64,000 bases of DNA from Dreissena polymorpha (GCF_020536995.1 NC_068364.1:50369282-50433281); one strand, 5' to 3'; positions 1-11,784 are shown, numbered from the stretch's first letter. A program made the numbers and translations. The notes: generated by a model from the letters alone, not told the origin.

Positions 1-371
1 CACAATGAATATGTGATGATGTTCTTGTGATAATATTGAGGCTATAATTAGTTTTTGAATTAAGCTAGCTAATTTCAAATAAGATACAAACACATCCCAA
101 TCCTAAAATTATCAGTAAGTTATAGTATTGTTTGCCTCTAGGCGCATAATTAGTTGAAGGCCTAGTTTATCTGTTAATCCTCGCCCCATGTGGTGTCCCA
201 GTGGGTACACTGATATTAATACACGATGTATTGGTCCACAATTAAATCTCTTATAAAACATGTCTCTCAGGTGACTGAAAAATGGCTGTGTAGATACAAC
301 AAATACTACTACAACGGAGACTAAGATAACACATGTTACAATTAATTTGTCTTCCTTGCGTTCTTCTTATA
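1..371. other. AT-rich sequence with no gene seen
   Basis: I see no coding exon, RNA gene or clear repeat here. The sequence leads directly into the compound trinucleotide repeat. Confidence 0.4.
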
Positions 372-945
372 CGACAAACACTTCTCAAACAAAAAAGCAA
401 AAAGCCGCTACTGCTACTGCTTCGGCTACTCTTACTGCTACTGCTACTGCTACTGCTGCCGCTGCCGCTGCCACTGCCACTGCCGCTGCCACTGCCGCTG
501 CCGCTGCCGCTGCCGCTGCCACTGCCGCTGCCACTGCCGCTGCCGCTGCCACTGCCACTGCCGCTGCCACTGCCGCTGCCAGTGCTGCTGCTGCTGCTAC
601 TGATAGTGCTACTGCCACTGCTACTGCCACTGCTACTGCCACTGCTACTGCCACTGCTACTGCCACTGCTACTGCCACTGCCACTGCTACTGCCACTGCC
701 ACTGCCACTGCCGCTGCTGCTGTTGCTTCTGATAGTGCTACTGCTACTGCTGCTGCTGCTGCTTCTGCTGCTGTTGCTACTGCTACTGCTACTGATACGG
801 CTACTGATACTGCTACTTCTACTGCTACTGCTAGTGCTACTGCTACTGCTAGTGATTACTGCTACTGCTACTGATTCTGCTACTGCTACTGCTGCTGCTG
901 CTACTGCTGCTGCTGCTGCTACTGCTACTATTGATAATAATTCTC
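372..945. repeat. Compound GCY/ACY trinucleotide and hexanucleotide repeat
   Basis: About 570 bp of interleaved ACTGCT, ACTGCC and GCTGCC units with scattered GATAGT interruptions. Because nearly every triplet is a permutation of GCT/ACT, the tract is open in several frames: it would read Ala/Thr, Leu/Pro, or Ala/Val on the opposite strand. These open frames follow from the repeat and are not evidence of a gene. No start context, splice site or unique domain was seen beside it. Confidence 0.9.
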
Positions 946-1042
946 CTTCTACTTCTATTTCTAATATTGATAGCGATGCTTCATAATTTATTTTAAATGT
1001 ATCATTTTGTTAAAACAGGAAAGAACTGTTATATATATTTTC

Positions 1043-1561
1043 TTAAAGGGATCTTTTCACGCTTTGGTAAATTGACAAAATTGAAAAAAGTTGTTTCAGA
1101 TTCGTAAGTTTTCGTTTTAGTTATGATATTTGTGAGGAAACAGTAATACTGAACATTAACCATGCTCTAATATAGCCATTATATGCATCTTTTGACGATT
1201 TTAAAACCTAAAATTATAAAGCGTTGCAACGCGAAACGATTGAATAATTTGGAGAGTTCTGTTTTTGTCGTTAAATTTTGTGAAACTACGAAGATTGCTT
1301 ATATAAGGTATAAAATACGTCGAGAATGTGTACTCGGCGGAATAGCTCAGTAGGCATAAGCGTTTATACTACAGGACTCTGCCAGGACTCCAGGGGTCAC
1401 TGGTTCGAACCCTGCTCCGGGCAATGTACATTTCCTTTTTTTTATTTTTTTTCTTGATTTTTTACTGGAGCTTTTATGATCCAATGTTTACATTTATCAA
1501 TATAAAGCATTTAATGAATAAGTTAAAAAAAATGCCAAAATCTGTGAAAAGGCCCCTTTAA
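1043..1561. mobile_element. TTAA-flanked non-autonomous element with inverted ends and an internal tRNA-like promoter
   Basis: The two ends are inverted copies of one another. The left begins TTAAAGGGATCTTTTCAC, and the right, read on the other strand, begins TTAAAGGGGCCTTTTCAC, each followed by a related GCTTTGG/GATTTTGGC block. The element is bounded by TTAA at 1043-1046 and 1558-1561, as expected for piggyBac-like target duplication. It is about 515 bp long with no coding capacity. A tRNA-like Pol III promoter lies about 300 bp in, which is unusual for a DNA-type MITE. Classification is inferred from the ends only. Confidence 0.65.
1334..1425 (+). other. tRNA-like Pol III promoter module inside the TTAA element
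   Basis: An A-box-like TAGCTCAGTAGGC and a B-box-like GGTTCGAACCC are separated by about 50 nt, as in a tRNA. The acceptor and T stems pair poorly (GGCGGA against TCCGGG), so this is a tRNA-derived module rather than a functional tRNA gene. Confidence 0.6.
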
Positions 1562-2627
1562 AGGTGTAAAGAATCTAAACTTTTCTGCGATTAAAGTTTT
1601 ATTTAACTGGATTAGTATAGGCCACATAACAGACGCTATTGTACTGATTTGTACTAAACAACATTTTGTCATAATCAACAGTTTTAACATGCCGCAGTTT
1701 CCTTGGAAGTTGACCTTTGATTGGAGTTATGTATAAAACATTTACAAGGTATTTGTTGACAGTTTGTCCTGTCACAATTATATATTAGTTGAGCCAAACG
1801 TGTGATAAAGATCCCTTTTGGGGTGGCGATAAATACTATTTATATTGTTCAACAGTGGGAGACTGAGAAAACATATGTTACAATTAATTTGTCTACTTTG
1901 CCTGCTTCTTCTTTATATATTTTTCTTGCTAATCGTTTAGTTTAGTTTTAGTTAAGTAGGTATATCAATTTACATTTTTTGATAGATATTTATTTGGATA
2001 GTAATAGTATGTTTTATTTGACTTGACATCATTGAACCGGTTTATTCATTGATAAGATCGGGATCTCCACAGGTGTTTAATCTCGATTGTTAGGTGGGGA
2101 GAAGGGTCCGAATGATAATGTTGTCGTCGGCTTACGAATCACATTTCACAAGTTTTAGACAAATATGCATACGTTATAAACCTAATTTAAGTATTACATA
2201 GATAATAACTTATCTTTATTTTGATGAACTACGTTTAAGGTATAAAACTATAATTATCTATGTGTTGTGTGCCGCATACATACCATCTTGCTTTTTTTAA
2301 ATTTGATCACAACGGTCAGAAGTCATAAACATTCATTATGCATGGTTGCTAAAGCACAGTGTATACTAACTAACCTATGTTTATTGTTGTTTGCTAGGGT
2401 TATTATTATTATGTTTTATTTTTTTTTTATTTTGGGGGGGTGGGAGGGCTTTTATAGAAGATTTCAACTAGTCCTTCAATTAACGAAAAAAAATAATAGA
2501 CAGCTTCATTCATGCTGTTCTATTATGGTGTTTTAAACGCATATAATTATGTATGGTTGATGAAGCACATTGTATGCTACCGATGTTTATTGTTGTTTGA
2601 TGATGATGTTAAGTTGGTGTTGCTGTT
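1562..2627. other. No gene seen
   Basis: AT-rich sequence with short poly-T and poly-G runs. The small open frames have no recognisable domain or splice signals. Confidence 0.4.
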
Positions 2628-2685
2628 GTTGTTAATGATGATGATGAGGAGGAGGAGGAGGAAGGAAGAAGAAGAAGAGAGATGA

Positions 2686-2716
<31 letters not shown>

Positions 2717-2748
2717 AGTAATGACGACGACGACGATGATGATGATTT
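2628..2748. repeat. GAT/GAG/GAC trinucleotide microsatellite
   Basis: Purine-rich runs of GAT, GAG, GAA, GGT and GAC triplets follow one another over about 120 bp. This is simple sequence with no associated gene seen. Confidence 0.9.
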
Positions 2749-4854
2749 TGATTATGATAATGAGATTTGAAATTAAATTAATGCGCAAAGATTTTTCTTT
2801 TTAGCGGCCAAATGCAGATATCTGCGCTCGGCCCGCTGTAAGGGTTATGTAATATTTGCAATCTACATAGGAGTCAATAGCAGATACCAAGCACCATATG
2901 CTTATGAGAAACAAAAGCAAAATATTGGCAATCGCTGAAATCTCGAATATGACTTAATCATTTTATTTTTAAATGAAAACCGGTAACTATTTTAAACGGT
3001 ATTATATTGCCAACAACTTAGCGGTGTTTATCCAAAAGACCATTGTTATAATTACAGGGACGTCAATAGGCCAAACTATTCAGGAAATATGATTTGAGTC
3101 GTCAAGGATAGATTTTGAGATCAATGTACGTCCGATGAGAATTTAAAGGGAGTTGGAGGCGTAGGGACAGATTCGTTCGAGTACGCGATCATTTGAGAAC
3201 AAATTATGTTGAAGCTTTATCGGAATTCCGGAAATTTGCGATCGGGTACCGATTTTTCCTGGTTCTTTTTATTGATTCTGATAAGTTAGCGGCCGGCACG
3301 GACATGAATATTAACTGACGAAAACCTCTTCGCTACTTTCCGAAAATCTTCGACATGTTGCAAATATCCGTAATATTCCGCATTGTACTCACCAGAAATT
3401 GCCAACTAGAAAGACTACAATAAATCAGTTAGCTACGGCTCGGGCTGGGATTTACCTATTATCCCTGTAGGGACTAATGCCCCAGGACTACGGCTATTTT
3501 TTCCGGAATTCGAACTTGATACACTTGATATCCCTGAATTAAATATTTATATCCGCAATTTTGATCTCTAGAGTGCTGGACTGTTAGTATTGTATTTGAC
3601 TGGAATGACTGTCGATTATGTGTTTTTAAGATTAAAACAAGCTTACGAAGAACTTTGTGTTTGCTTTTTGTACGCTTTCTTTTTAAAAATGTATTGTCCG
3701 CCACGGACGCAACAATTGACCAAATGTACCAGATTGTGGTCTCTTTAAAGTGCTATGGTTTTTTACTGCCGTGATTATCTTTAACAAACTACACATTATT
3801 GATCGTGGACGTTTTATACTCCTATTGAATTTGTTTCCCCAAATATGCTCTTCTGTAGTAGATGTTTAGGTGACGATGTTCTAATTATAGATCTTACACG
3901 GCCAAGAAACACTAGATAGGTCTTTGCAAAGAGAGGCTGTTGGATATCGTGAATGCGTTCAATGTGGCCTGTTTATTTCAGAAAGCTATGTGCAATGTTT
4001 TATGGGGATTTTCTATCAATTGCCAATTGCAAAATTTGATTTTAATTCATTCGGTACCTACAAGCGGGAAACTCTCTTCATAAATTCAATGGGCTTTTTA
4101 AGAAGTTCGTTGAAAGGCCAAATTTGACGTTAAAACAGCAACGCCGAAAAAATTGCTACTCAGTCTTATTTATCACTTTTTTTGTAAGATTTACCAGTAG
4201 ACGTTCTTCAGTTGAAATTAAGCAAACACACAGTGCCGACCAATATGGAAGGGTATTTATGGTAAAAATTTACATCCTTCTTTGTGACTGTGTCATGATT
4301 CTTGATGGTACTTTCAATTAGTATGTAGACAACCTTTTCATGCTGATGACACTACCATCTTGCCTGATGTCCAATGTCTATTTACATTCTGCTTAATGGT
4401 ATCATGCATGTGTACAGATGCAACATTCTTGTTCGTTATTGCATGCTGCATATGTGTATGTTGGTTGTGCAGAGAGACTTGTGCAATAGGCGCAGTGCAT
4501 AATGAAATCAAATATTAATGCGTTTAATAAATTAACGCGATGGTAAGATGTGAGTTTCACCCAAGCACAAAGCAACATACTATCATGCATGAACAATGAT
4601 GTCAATTGACAGTCATTCCGAAATGCTACGGAGGACTACGGAAATTACGGCGTATAACGGAAATTTTATGTTATAGGAGAGTTGCGCACCTTTGTAAGAT
4701 ATTTGCTACTGAACCGAAATTAACCGCGTGTTTGTAGACTTAACTTTTTTTGGTTAATGACAACCATAATTTTTGGTACAGTAATTTACCTTCAATAACC
4801 AAAGAAAGTCTATGGATATATTTCAATATATGCTACTAATGCATGTATGCAGAG
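2749..4854. other. No gene seen
   Basis: About 2.1 kb without a recognisable exon, RNA gene or repeat. Open frames here are short and lack motifs. Confidence 0.35.
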
Positions 4855-5063
4855 CTCCAGATAAGACGCTTAAAGTCGTAAAAATTTTAGTAAATGCATT
4901 GATATGCGTTTACACATGGATCAAACATTCATGAAATCTTATTATGTATTTTTTCCATCGTCTAAACCGTACAATTATGAATCAACAGCACTTTAACGTT
5001 TTTTACAGACCAATTTAAGTCAGCCGAATTTTTATCGATTTAAGCAAAAAGTCTTATCTGGAG
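4855..5063. mobile_element. Short MITE with about 40-bp terminal inverted repeats
   Basis: The left end starts CTCCAGATAAGACGCTTAAA and continues with a TCGTAAAAATT block. The right end, read on the opposite strand, starts CTCCAGATAAGACTTTTTGC and continues with a TCGATAAAAATT block. The element is about 209 bp with no coding potential. The superfamily is not clear, since I cannot identify a target-site duplication with confidence. Confidence 0.65.
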
Positions 5064-5875
5064 TTTCTTAGCCTATAAACCTAAAATGCGGATGTGCCAA
5101 AAATTATATTTACCTGAAAAAAAAAGAATTAATAATAGACTTTAAGGCTGGATTATTATAGAGTGTAAACCAGATTTTGCTGAAAAAGTTATCTGGAACT
5201 TTGCCATGTATGTTGAGAGGAAATCGATTACATAATTTCAAATTTACTAGAGTACTTTTATATTGCACCACATAAAATGCTTTAAAAACTATAAATTGAA
5301 GTGCACATATAAACTTATTATAGATGGGTAGGTATTTCGTGTCAATCTCTTTCACATATGAAAGAGCTGTTGGTCATGCTGCTTTAAGTACATATAGCGG
5401 CAGACACAATTTAGATTAAGCAAAATAAAACACTAGGTATTTGCCAAGAGTCAAATATATACGAGCAGTAAGAGCGTAATCGTGCACAGCGAGGACTTAC
5501 TCATGTAGAATTGAAACTCTTATTGCTTTCTTTCGAAATAATTTCATGTGTCCGATCTAATATGCAATTATGCCCGGTGTTTTTTTGCGGATTAATGTTC
5601 CGTTTTAGATCCATAATTAACGAATGCCTCAATATTTTCAAAAATTAAACCGGAATAATGTTCACCGACATTTTTTCATACAGATTGGATATAAATTTTA
5701 GAGCTTAACAAAAAATACATTAAGCCCTGTTCTCCCGGCACACGTGCTGGACACACAGGTGGTTAGCGTGTGGCTATGATAATAATTAGTGAAAACATCT
5801 TTTTGAATGATAAATAATCATATTAAAACGAAAAATCAAATTTTCTATATATAAAATCACTACCGTTTATATATC

Positions 5876-5975
5876 NNNNNNNNNNNNNNNNNNNNNNNNN
5901 NNNNNNNNNNNNNNNNNNNNNNNNNNNNNNNNNNNNNNNNNNNNNNNNNNNNNNNNNNNNNNNNNNNNNNNNNNN
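5876..5975. other. Assembly gap of 100 N
   Basis: Exactly 100 consecutive N. The round number suggests a gap of unknown size joined during scaffolding. Sequence on the two sides may not be truly adjacent. Confidence 0.95.
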
Positions 5976-6395
5976 CAGTCGAATTTACGACAGCCATAGG
6001 AGAGAAAGAAAGTAACAAAAATTCTCCATCCCAATTCAGTAAAATGAATTATATTAATAAATTCTTATAAGCAAACCTTCTACTACTATGTCCTTCATCT
6101 GCCTTCCCTTCCACTCATTGACTTTACCATTTTCAACAGCATCAAACATCAGGCAACCTATAAAATTTCAAGAAGACCATAATATTCCAGTGTCAACAAT
6201 ACTTCCATCATAACAACAGTAGCAATCCATAGTTCCCTGACCTCACTTTTTATTTCAATATCAATATAATTGAACACAAACGTTGCCATATGCTATTTTG
6301 TTGACAGCTTGTGAAAGTCTGCACAGTACCATATTTGTAAATTACACAGCCCTACAAATAATATAATCTCAATTATCTGCCACAACACTTAAAGA

Positions 6396-7392
6396 AACTA
6401 GAGCTTTGTCACAGACGTGACCTATACCCCCACGTGCCCCATCCACACAAGAGAATCTAATTAATGGCTATTTTTAAGAATTATTATGCCATTATCATTT
6501 ATGGCATTTTGACCTTTGAACTTAAAGCATGACCTTGACCTTGGAGATATCGACATAATTCTTTCCTGCCACACACCATCCATAACGGTGAACACATGAT
6601 TTTAAAATCTCACAATGAACAACATAGTTATGGCCTTCTTTTACCTTTGAACAAAGTGTGACCTTGACCTTCGAGATATTGACGTAACTCTTTCACGTGA
6701 CACACAAGTCATATGACAGTGAACAAATGTGCCAATGATTTTTAAATCTCACAATGAACTACATAGTTATGGCCCAGAAAAGCTCATTTATGGCCATTTT
6801 TGACATTTGAACTCAAAGTGTGACCTTGACCTTGGAGATATCGACGTAATTCTTTCGCACAACACACCTTCCAAATGATGAATGAAATGTTCCAACTGAT
6901 TTAAAATCTCAAAAGAACACACACAGTATCCGGACAAGATTGAATTCTTTGCGCGACACACAAGATAAAACTTTGCGACCCTCCAATGATGGTTAACAAA
7001 TGTTCCAAATGATTTAAAATCTCACAATGAATGACAAAAGTTATGGCCGGACAAGCATTTTACCTTGAACTCCAAAAGTGACCTTGATCTAAGTTCTTGG
7101 AGATATCGACGCAATTCTTTCGCGCGACACACGGTCCCATGATGGTGAACAAATCAAAACCAAGTCAATTAAAAATCTAACAATAAATGAAATAGTTATG
7201 GTCCAGACAAACTTTGTGTTTAAAAGCACTAAGTGACCTTGTGACCTAGTTTTTTTACCAGGCATGACCCATATTCAAACTTGACCTAGACATCATCTAG
7301 ATACAACTTGTGACCAAGTTTGGTGAAGATCGGATGAAATTTCGGGACAGACCGACAAAGTGACTTTTATATAGCCCCCATTACACATAGGT
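6396..7392. repeat. Degenerate tandem repeat of GACCTTGACC type (about 150-180 bp unit)
   Basis: Five or six diverged units each contain TGACCTTGACCTTGGAGATA, a GACACAC block, AAATCTCACAATGAA and a TTATGGCC block. The tract starts near CTAGAGCTTTGTCAC and closes with GGTGAAGATCGGATG and GACAGACCGAC. It resembles dispersed repeats I recall in bivalves. No coding function is seen. Confidence 0.7.
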
Positions 7393-7691
7393 AAGTGGGT
7401 ATAATTACGCTTATATTAATGCTAGCTTGTGTGATGTACTGCCTTTAGATATTGCATTTTTGATACCATTTCGGTAAAAGAACTTATTAATGAAAAGCTG
7501 GTCAGTGACCAAAATTCCCATTGAATAAATGAAGAAAAGCCACAATAATATAAAATAGTCAACAATGGCAACAAATTAGCAGACAACACTAAACAGTATG
7601 ACAATGAGGGCTAAATAGACAAAACAACAATAACATGAACTGGAGAGTTTCCACCTTGGCATGGACATGGTTGTAGCACAAAACACACTCA

Positions 7692-7987
7692 CAACAAGAG
7701 ATGTGTTTGTAAGAAACACAATGCCCCTACTGTGCCGCTTTTTTTATTTGACCTTTGACCTTGAAGGATGACATTGACCTTTCACCACTCAAAATGTGCA
7801 GGTCCATGAGATACGCATGTAATCCAAATATCAAGTTGCTGTTTTCAATATTTCAAAAGTTATGATCAAACGTTTAAGTTTTGGTAAAGTTTTGTACACA
7901 CACACACACCTTGACACGCACACACATACAAAGAAAGACAAGCCAAAAACAATATACCCCCGTTCATTCGATCCAGGGGGCATAAAA
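7692..7987 (+). repeat. Dispersed repeat, GACCTTGAAGGATGAC family, copy 1
   Basis: It begins ACAAGAGATGTGTTTGTAAG, carries GACCTTGAAGGATGACATTG and CACTCAAAATGTGCAG, and ends with a GGGGGCATAAAA-like tail. A short CA repeat lies in its 3' half. It matches the copies at 14221-14487 and 11785-11965, and the tail fragment near 52150. Confidence 0.75.
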
Positions 7988-8154
7988 AGCCATTAATGCA
8001 AAGCATACTAGTCAAAGTCAACATCAGATATGGTCTTACTGTGGCTGCCTGTTAAATTATTCTTCTTTTAGCCCTCTTAGTTACAATATAGCATTTAGTT
8101 TTTCAAATATCTGTGTATGGAAAATTTAAAGATTTTTATTAATGAAATATATAC

Positions 8155-8268
8155 CTTTGAGAGTTCCATGGTACTGGAAGACAACTGATAATATTCCTTG
8201 TGGGTCTTCACATCATGTCCCAGATGCTTTGCAAGCAATTTTAGTTCACCATGAGTCATGTCAAGAAT
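8155..8268 (-). CDS. Internal exon: tyrosine-recombinase-like C-terminal segment
   Basis: A 38-codon open exon is bounded by a good acceptor (TAG before ATTCTTGACATG) and donor (AAAG then GTATAT); both junctions are phase 0. It encodes ...MTHGELKLLAKHLGHDVK, then THKEYYQLSSST and MELSK. The LGH...THxxYY arrangement resembles the His-to-Tyr end of tyrosine recombinases, a form also seen in multi-copy animal genes of uncertain function. The exon is far too short to be a whole domain. It lies about 1.2 kb 3' of the candidate linker exon and 6.8 kb 3' of the SET exon on the same strand, so one gene is possible. Further 3' exons were not found before the assembly gap. I infer exon status from the protein pattern plus the splice sites. 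Confidence 0.6.
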
Positions 8269-9170
8269 CTATAAAGCATGTTAATTCTTGATTATATTCA
8301 CAAATATGCAGTCATCATTCCAGTTTGCTGCCAATTTAACAAATTGTTTTGCATCTTCTACAGAAAAGATGTACACAAGAAAGCTTTTATCTGTATAGTT
8401 GTAGTCATTATGGTGCTCCAAATTCTTGTAATCACACCATGCATTTACAGAGTCAAAAATTTGTAATGTTTAATTCTGAAAAAGCCAACACGTGGTTTGG
8501 TATTTACATGATCCGCCATTTTGAAAATAGCTACTTCCTGTATATATGCCAAAATTTATGTTAAATATAACAATTGGGTCTAACAATTTAAAATCAATTA
8601 TTGGGTTCTCACAGATAACCATTTTCTGTCATACAAAAGCTGCCAAAATCAAAGGTCTCCATAAAAGTTTTTATTATAATTTATTCACAAATTGATGGCA
8701 AGCAAATTCAACATAATTACTTATTTCTGTATAAAAGCCGAAGTATACATGTATGTATGTATGCCATTAAACTGGAAGAGAATGTAGTATAATTGCTGAA
8801 AGTCTAAATAAATATTGTGCCATAATAAAGAAACCTTCAGGTCACAATATCTCATCTGTACAGGGATATGAAACAAAGACCATAATTCTTAAATGGCTTA
8901 AGCAATCCCATATTTGCACAACTAGACTTTAGAAGTAATTGTGAACGATTTTGTACCAGTTGTAAAATAAAAAATACTACATATAAACAACACAACAATT
9001 TTGATTTAACAGCAAAGTTTAATATAAAAATAACAAATCTATGTATCAAAGACTAAAGTAAACAAAAGGACTGCAATGGTCGCTCAAGGTATATTGACAG
9101 TAAGTAAGAAATGCTGAACCAATGATTGGCAAATCGCCATGACAAAGTAACCTTGGAACTTTTGAAGAAT
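8269..9170. other. No gene seen
   Basis: AT-rich, probably intronic if the flanking minus-strand exons belong to one gene. No repeat was recognised. Confidence 0.35.
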
Positions 9171-9171
9171 G

Positions 9172-9345
9172 TCTTATATGGTACCAGACAATATTTCTTA
9201 CAATACTTCTTATATGAGACTCAACAGTATTTCTTATATGGGACCCAACAATATTACTTATATGAGACCCGAAAATTAGTTAATGTTTATTTCTTATATG
9301 GGACCCTACGATGTTTATTACTTGTAAGAGGCCCAACAGATAACA
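9172..9345. repeat. GGGACCCAACAATAT minisatellite element, copy 1
   Basis: Diverged units of about 25-30 bp of the form TTCTTATATGGGACCCAACA. The last part has a distinctive order: a GACCCGAAAATTAG unit, then GTTTATTTCTTATATGGGAC, then CTACGATGTTTATTACTTG and AGGCCCAACA. The same order closes the arrays at 11056-11365 and 15575-16200, so these are copies of one dispersed element. Confidence 0.8.
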
Positions 9346-9470
9346 GAAATACCATGGGTCAGACTGGCTGGCTCTTCACTTGGCTCCCTCCTATCATGGG
9401 TCAGACTGGCTGGCTCTTCACTTGGCTCCTCCTATCATGGGTCAGACTGCCTGGCTCTTCACTGTCAGCA
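9346..9470. repeat. Three-copy 41-42 bp minisatellite
   Basis: Three near-identical units, each containing ATGGGTCAGACTGGCTGGCT and CTTCACTTGGCTCC. The right-hand unit overlaps the candidate exon at 9422-9583. Each unit contains the same candidate splice donor on the minus strand (CCAA followed by GTGAAG). Confidence 0.85.
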
Positions 9471-9583
9471 GTTGACATGGACTCTGAAAGAACCAAAGTG
9501 AAACCTGTAGATTGCATATGATCAGCACAGTCAACACTGGCATGTTGTATCATGAGAGGCTCTGACTCTGTATAGATTCTAGA
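9422..9583 (-). CDS. Candidate acidic linker exon of the SET/recombinase-like gene
   Basis: The segment is 54 codons. The acceptor is CCCACAG before TCTAGAATC, and the donor is CAA before GTGAAG; both junctions are phase 0. The SET exon upstream ends in phase 0 and the exon at 8155-8268 begins in phase 0, so joining the three keeps one frame. The product is Ser/Glu-rich (SRIYTESEPLMIQHASVDC, then LVLSESMSTADSEEPGSL), with no domain I recognise, like a disordered linker. Its 3' end lies inside a three-unit minisatellite, so the donor choice is uncertain, and reading past it soon meets a stop. Evidence is phase agreement and composition only; it could be chance. Confidence 0.4.
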
Positions 9584-9629
9584 CTGTGGGTGTCTTCAAC
9601 AGTTGCCTCAATGACTGTAAACATATAAT

Positions 9630-9735
9630 GTCAACAGTGGGGTCTTGTATGTCTATTATCCATTGGTGGGTCTTGCTGAAATCTATAGAAAATATATATT
9701 GGCTTGGATAACAGAAGGTTTTGCTATTATGTTTA
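9630..9735 (+). repeat. Dispersed duplicate segment, copy 1
   Basis: Shares GTCAACAGTGGGGTCTTG, TTATCCATTGGTGGGTCTT and CTGAAATCTAYAGAAAA with the segment at 10180-10283, in the same orientation about 550 bp away. Confidence 0.75.
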
Positions 9736-10179
9736 CGTGACATGGTTCAGAAAAAAAGGCCATATGAATGTGACAAAAATAAATTGAGTTTTTAAAATGT
9801 TCTTAAAGTTCGTTCTTTTCCTATTCAGATAATGTACACGTTTTATATGATCAAATGAAAACTTGTTCAAACCTATAATTTTGAAGAGATGCTGTGTGAA
9901 CTCTAAAAATGTTTTTATATCAATGCAACTATTTGACGATATAATTTGCAAGAAGTTTTGTCCGTTGTTTTACTACTATATATACAATTTGTATTGTTAC
10001 ACGTTCTAAATTTAAATAAATTAATGAATAGCATAGTGATTAAATTTGTGTGATGTTTGTCTAAAATAATTTTAAACGTCGGAAAATAATGCATATCTTC
10101 ACAACGTCATTTCTCCGTTATTTGACGTTCACACAAAGGGGCCTTTTTCAGAAACGCGCCACATATATATAAGTATATA

Positions 10180-10283
10180 GTCAACAGTTGGGCCTTGATA
10201 TTATTATCCATTGGTGGGTCTTACTGAAATCTACAGAAAAGTATATTGGACATTACAACTGAAGTTTTGCTGTTATGTATATC
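10180..10283 (+). repeat. Dispersed duplicate segment, copy 2
   Basis: Second copy of the segment at 9630-9735, diverged by substitutions and small indels. It abuts the foldback at 10286. Confidence 0.75.
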
Positions 10284-10285
10284 AT

Positions 10286-10427
10286 AAGTTATAGTTTTTT
10301 GTTTACAGTGTATATTGGTTCCTCTACCCAAACAGTGCACGTATGACCAAGAAAAATTTGACGAGGAGTAATATGTGCACTGGAGGGGTAGAGGAACCCA
10401 TATACACTGTGACAAAAACTTATAAAC
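10286..10427. repeat. Foldback with arms of about 55 bp
   Basis: The left arm carries ACAGTGTATATTGGTTCCTC then TACCCAAACAGTGCACGTAT. The right arm is its near reverse complement, with the same landmarks (AGTGCAC, GGTAGAGGAACC, ATATACACTGT). The loop is about 20 bp. Such a sequence could form a long hairpin as DNA or RNA. It looks like a foldback MITE. Confidence 0.75.
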
Positions 10428-11055
10428 AATTTTATAATACTTCAAATTCTTTAAAACAGCCAAAAAATCCTTCATTTAACGGACAAAAATCCCTTTTTGC
10501 CATTCAAGATGTTAAAGACAATATCCACATGCCGCAACCCTTAATATGATGAGTAATAGAAGGGTGTCGTTTTTACGTACATATTATACGTGTATAAAAA
10601 TGTATAACAACGGCAAATGCATTTCTGCAAAATATTTGAATGTCTGTGAACATGCCATAATTAGCTTTATGTTGTATTGTGTCATTGTATTCGTTGTGGA
10701 TTCAGGGCTTTTTTTCCTTCTTTGCGATTGGCCATGGACGGACATTTCACAATTTTGACACGGCCAATTCACAATCCTTTCATGTCCGTGAATATTTACA
10801 AAAACGGCCGTTTTAAATCGTGAAAAACGGACTGTTCGTGCTCAAAACTGTAAAAAGAAGAAGAAGAAGATGTTTAAAGAAAAAGTTAACGCACGCATGG
10901 ACACACGACGGACACAGGACCATGACATAAGCCCCGCTGGCCAGATGGAGCTAAAAATAAATATATATTTTTTTTTAGGTGGATTTTTTTGACCAGAAAG
11001 GGGAAACAAACAGCCTAGTTCGGCGTCTGTTATAGAAGGTAAAAAACCCGTTTCT

Positions 11056-11395
11056 AAAATGGGACCCAGCAATACTTCTTATAGGACCCAACAATATTTC
11101 TTATATGGTACCTGACAATATTTCTTACAATGCTTATTATACATGGGACCCAACAATGTTTCGTATATGGGACCCAACAATACTTCTAATATAGGACCCA
11201 ACAACAATTTTCTTATAATACTTCTTATATGGGACTCAACAGTATTTCTTATATGGGACCCAACAATATTACTTATATGAGACCCGAAATTATTAGTGTA
11301 AACATGTTTATTTCTTATATGGGACCCTACGATGTTTATTACTTGTAAGAGGCCCAACAATTCTTATTACATGTATTTAGGCAGAAATATTGCAA
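11056..11395. repeat. GGGACCCAACAATAT minisatellite element, copy 2
   Basis: The longest unit run of the family between 9 and 12 kb. The terminal order of units equals that of copy 1. It is followed by a non-repetitive ACATGTATTTAGGCAGAAAT tail shared with copy 3, so the mobile or duplicated unit includes flanking unique sequence. Confidence 0.8.
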
Positions 11396-11784
11396 TAATA
11401 AAGCTTCAAACAAGGATACATCGTAAACAACCTAATAAATAAATATTCTGCCCATTGGGAATTGGCAAAAATGACTTCGCAAACTGGAAATCTGAAATTG
11501 GAAATTCTGCAATCTGGTACAAAGATGGCGAAGATCACAGCTTAATTGCTTTATTCGTCCATTTAACAGATTTTAATGGCATAGAGGTTTTAACGACTTT
11601 CGACGCTCATTGGTGTTAATCTGTTTGTGTACTGTCAATAAAGGTGGTGAAAAACTCGCAAGTCATGTGTTATAACATGTATTTCCCTATATCAGAGCAG
11701 TATGTGTAAGAAAATAAATGAAATAATCCAGGCCAATTTGTTTCATGCTTATGCAGTGCAACTGTTAACAGATATTCACTTTCA

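Noticed and set aside
333-986. Long open frames rich in Leu/Pro or Ala/Thr
   Set aside because: They are readings of a GCY/ACY simple repeat in different frames, with no unique sequence, domain or splice signals.
1334-1425. Functional tRNA gene
   Set aside because: A and B boxes are good, but acceptor and T stems pair poorly and it lies inside a TTAA-flanked element.
3440-3480. Homing-endonuclease-like site (TTATCCCTGTAGGG)
   Set aside because: Only a partial resemblance to an 18-bp I-SceI-type site, with no endonuclease gene nearby; chance match.
11079-11360. 93-codon frame with repeated VGSHIRN motifs
   Set aside because: It is a reading of the GGGACCCAACAATAT minisatellite.
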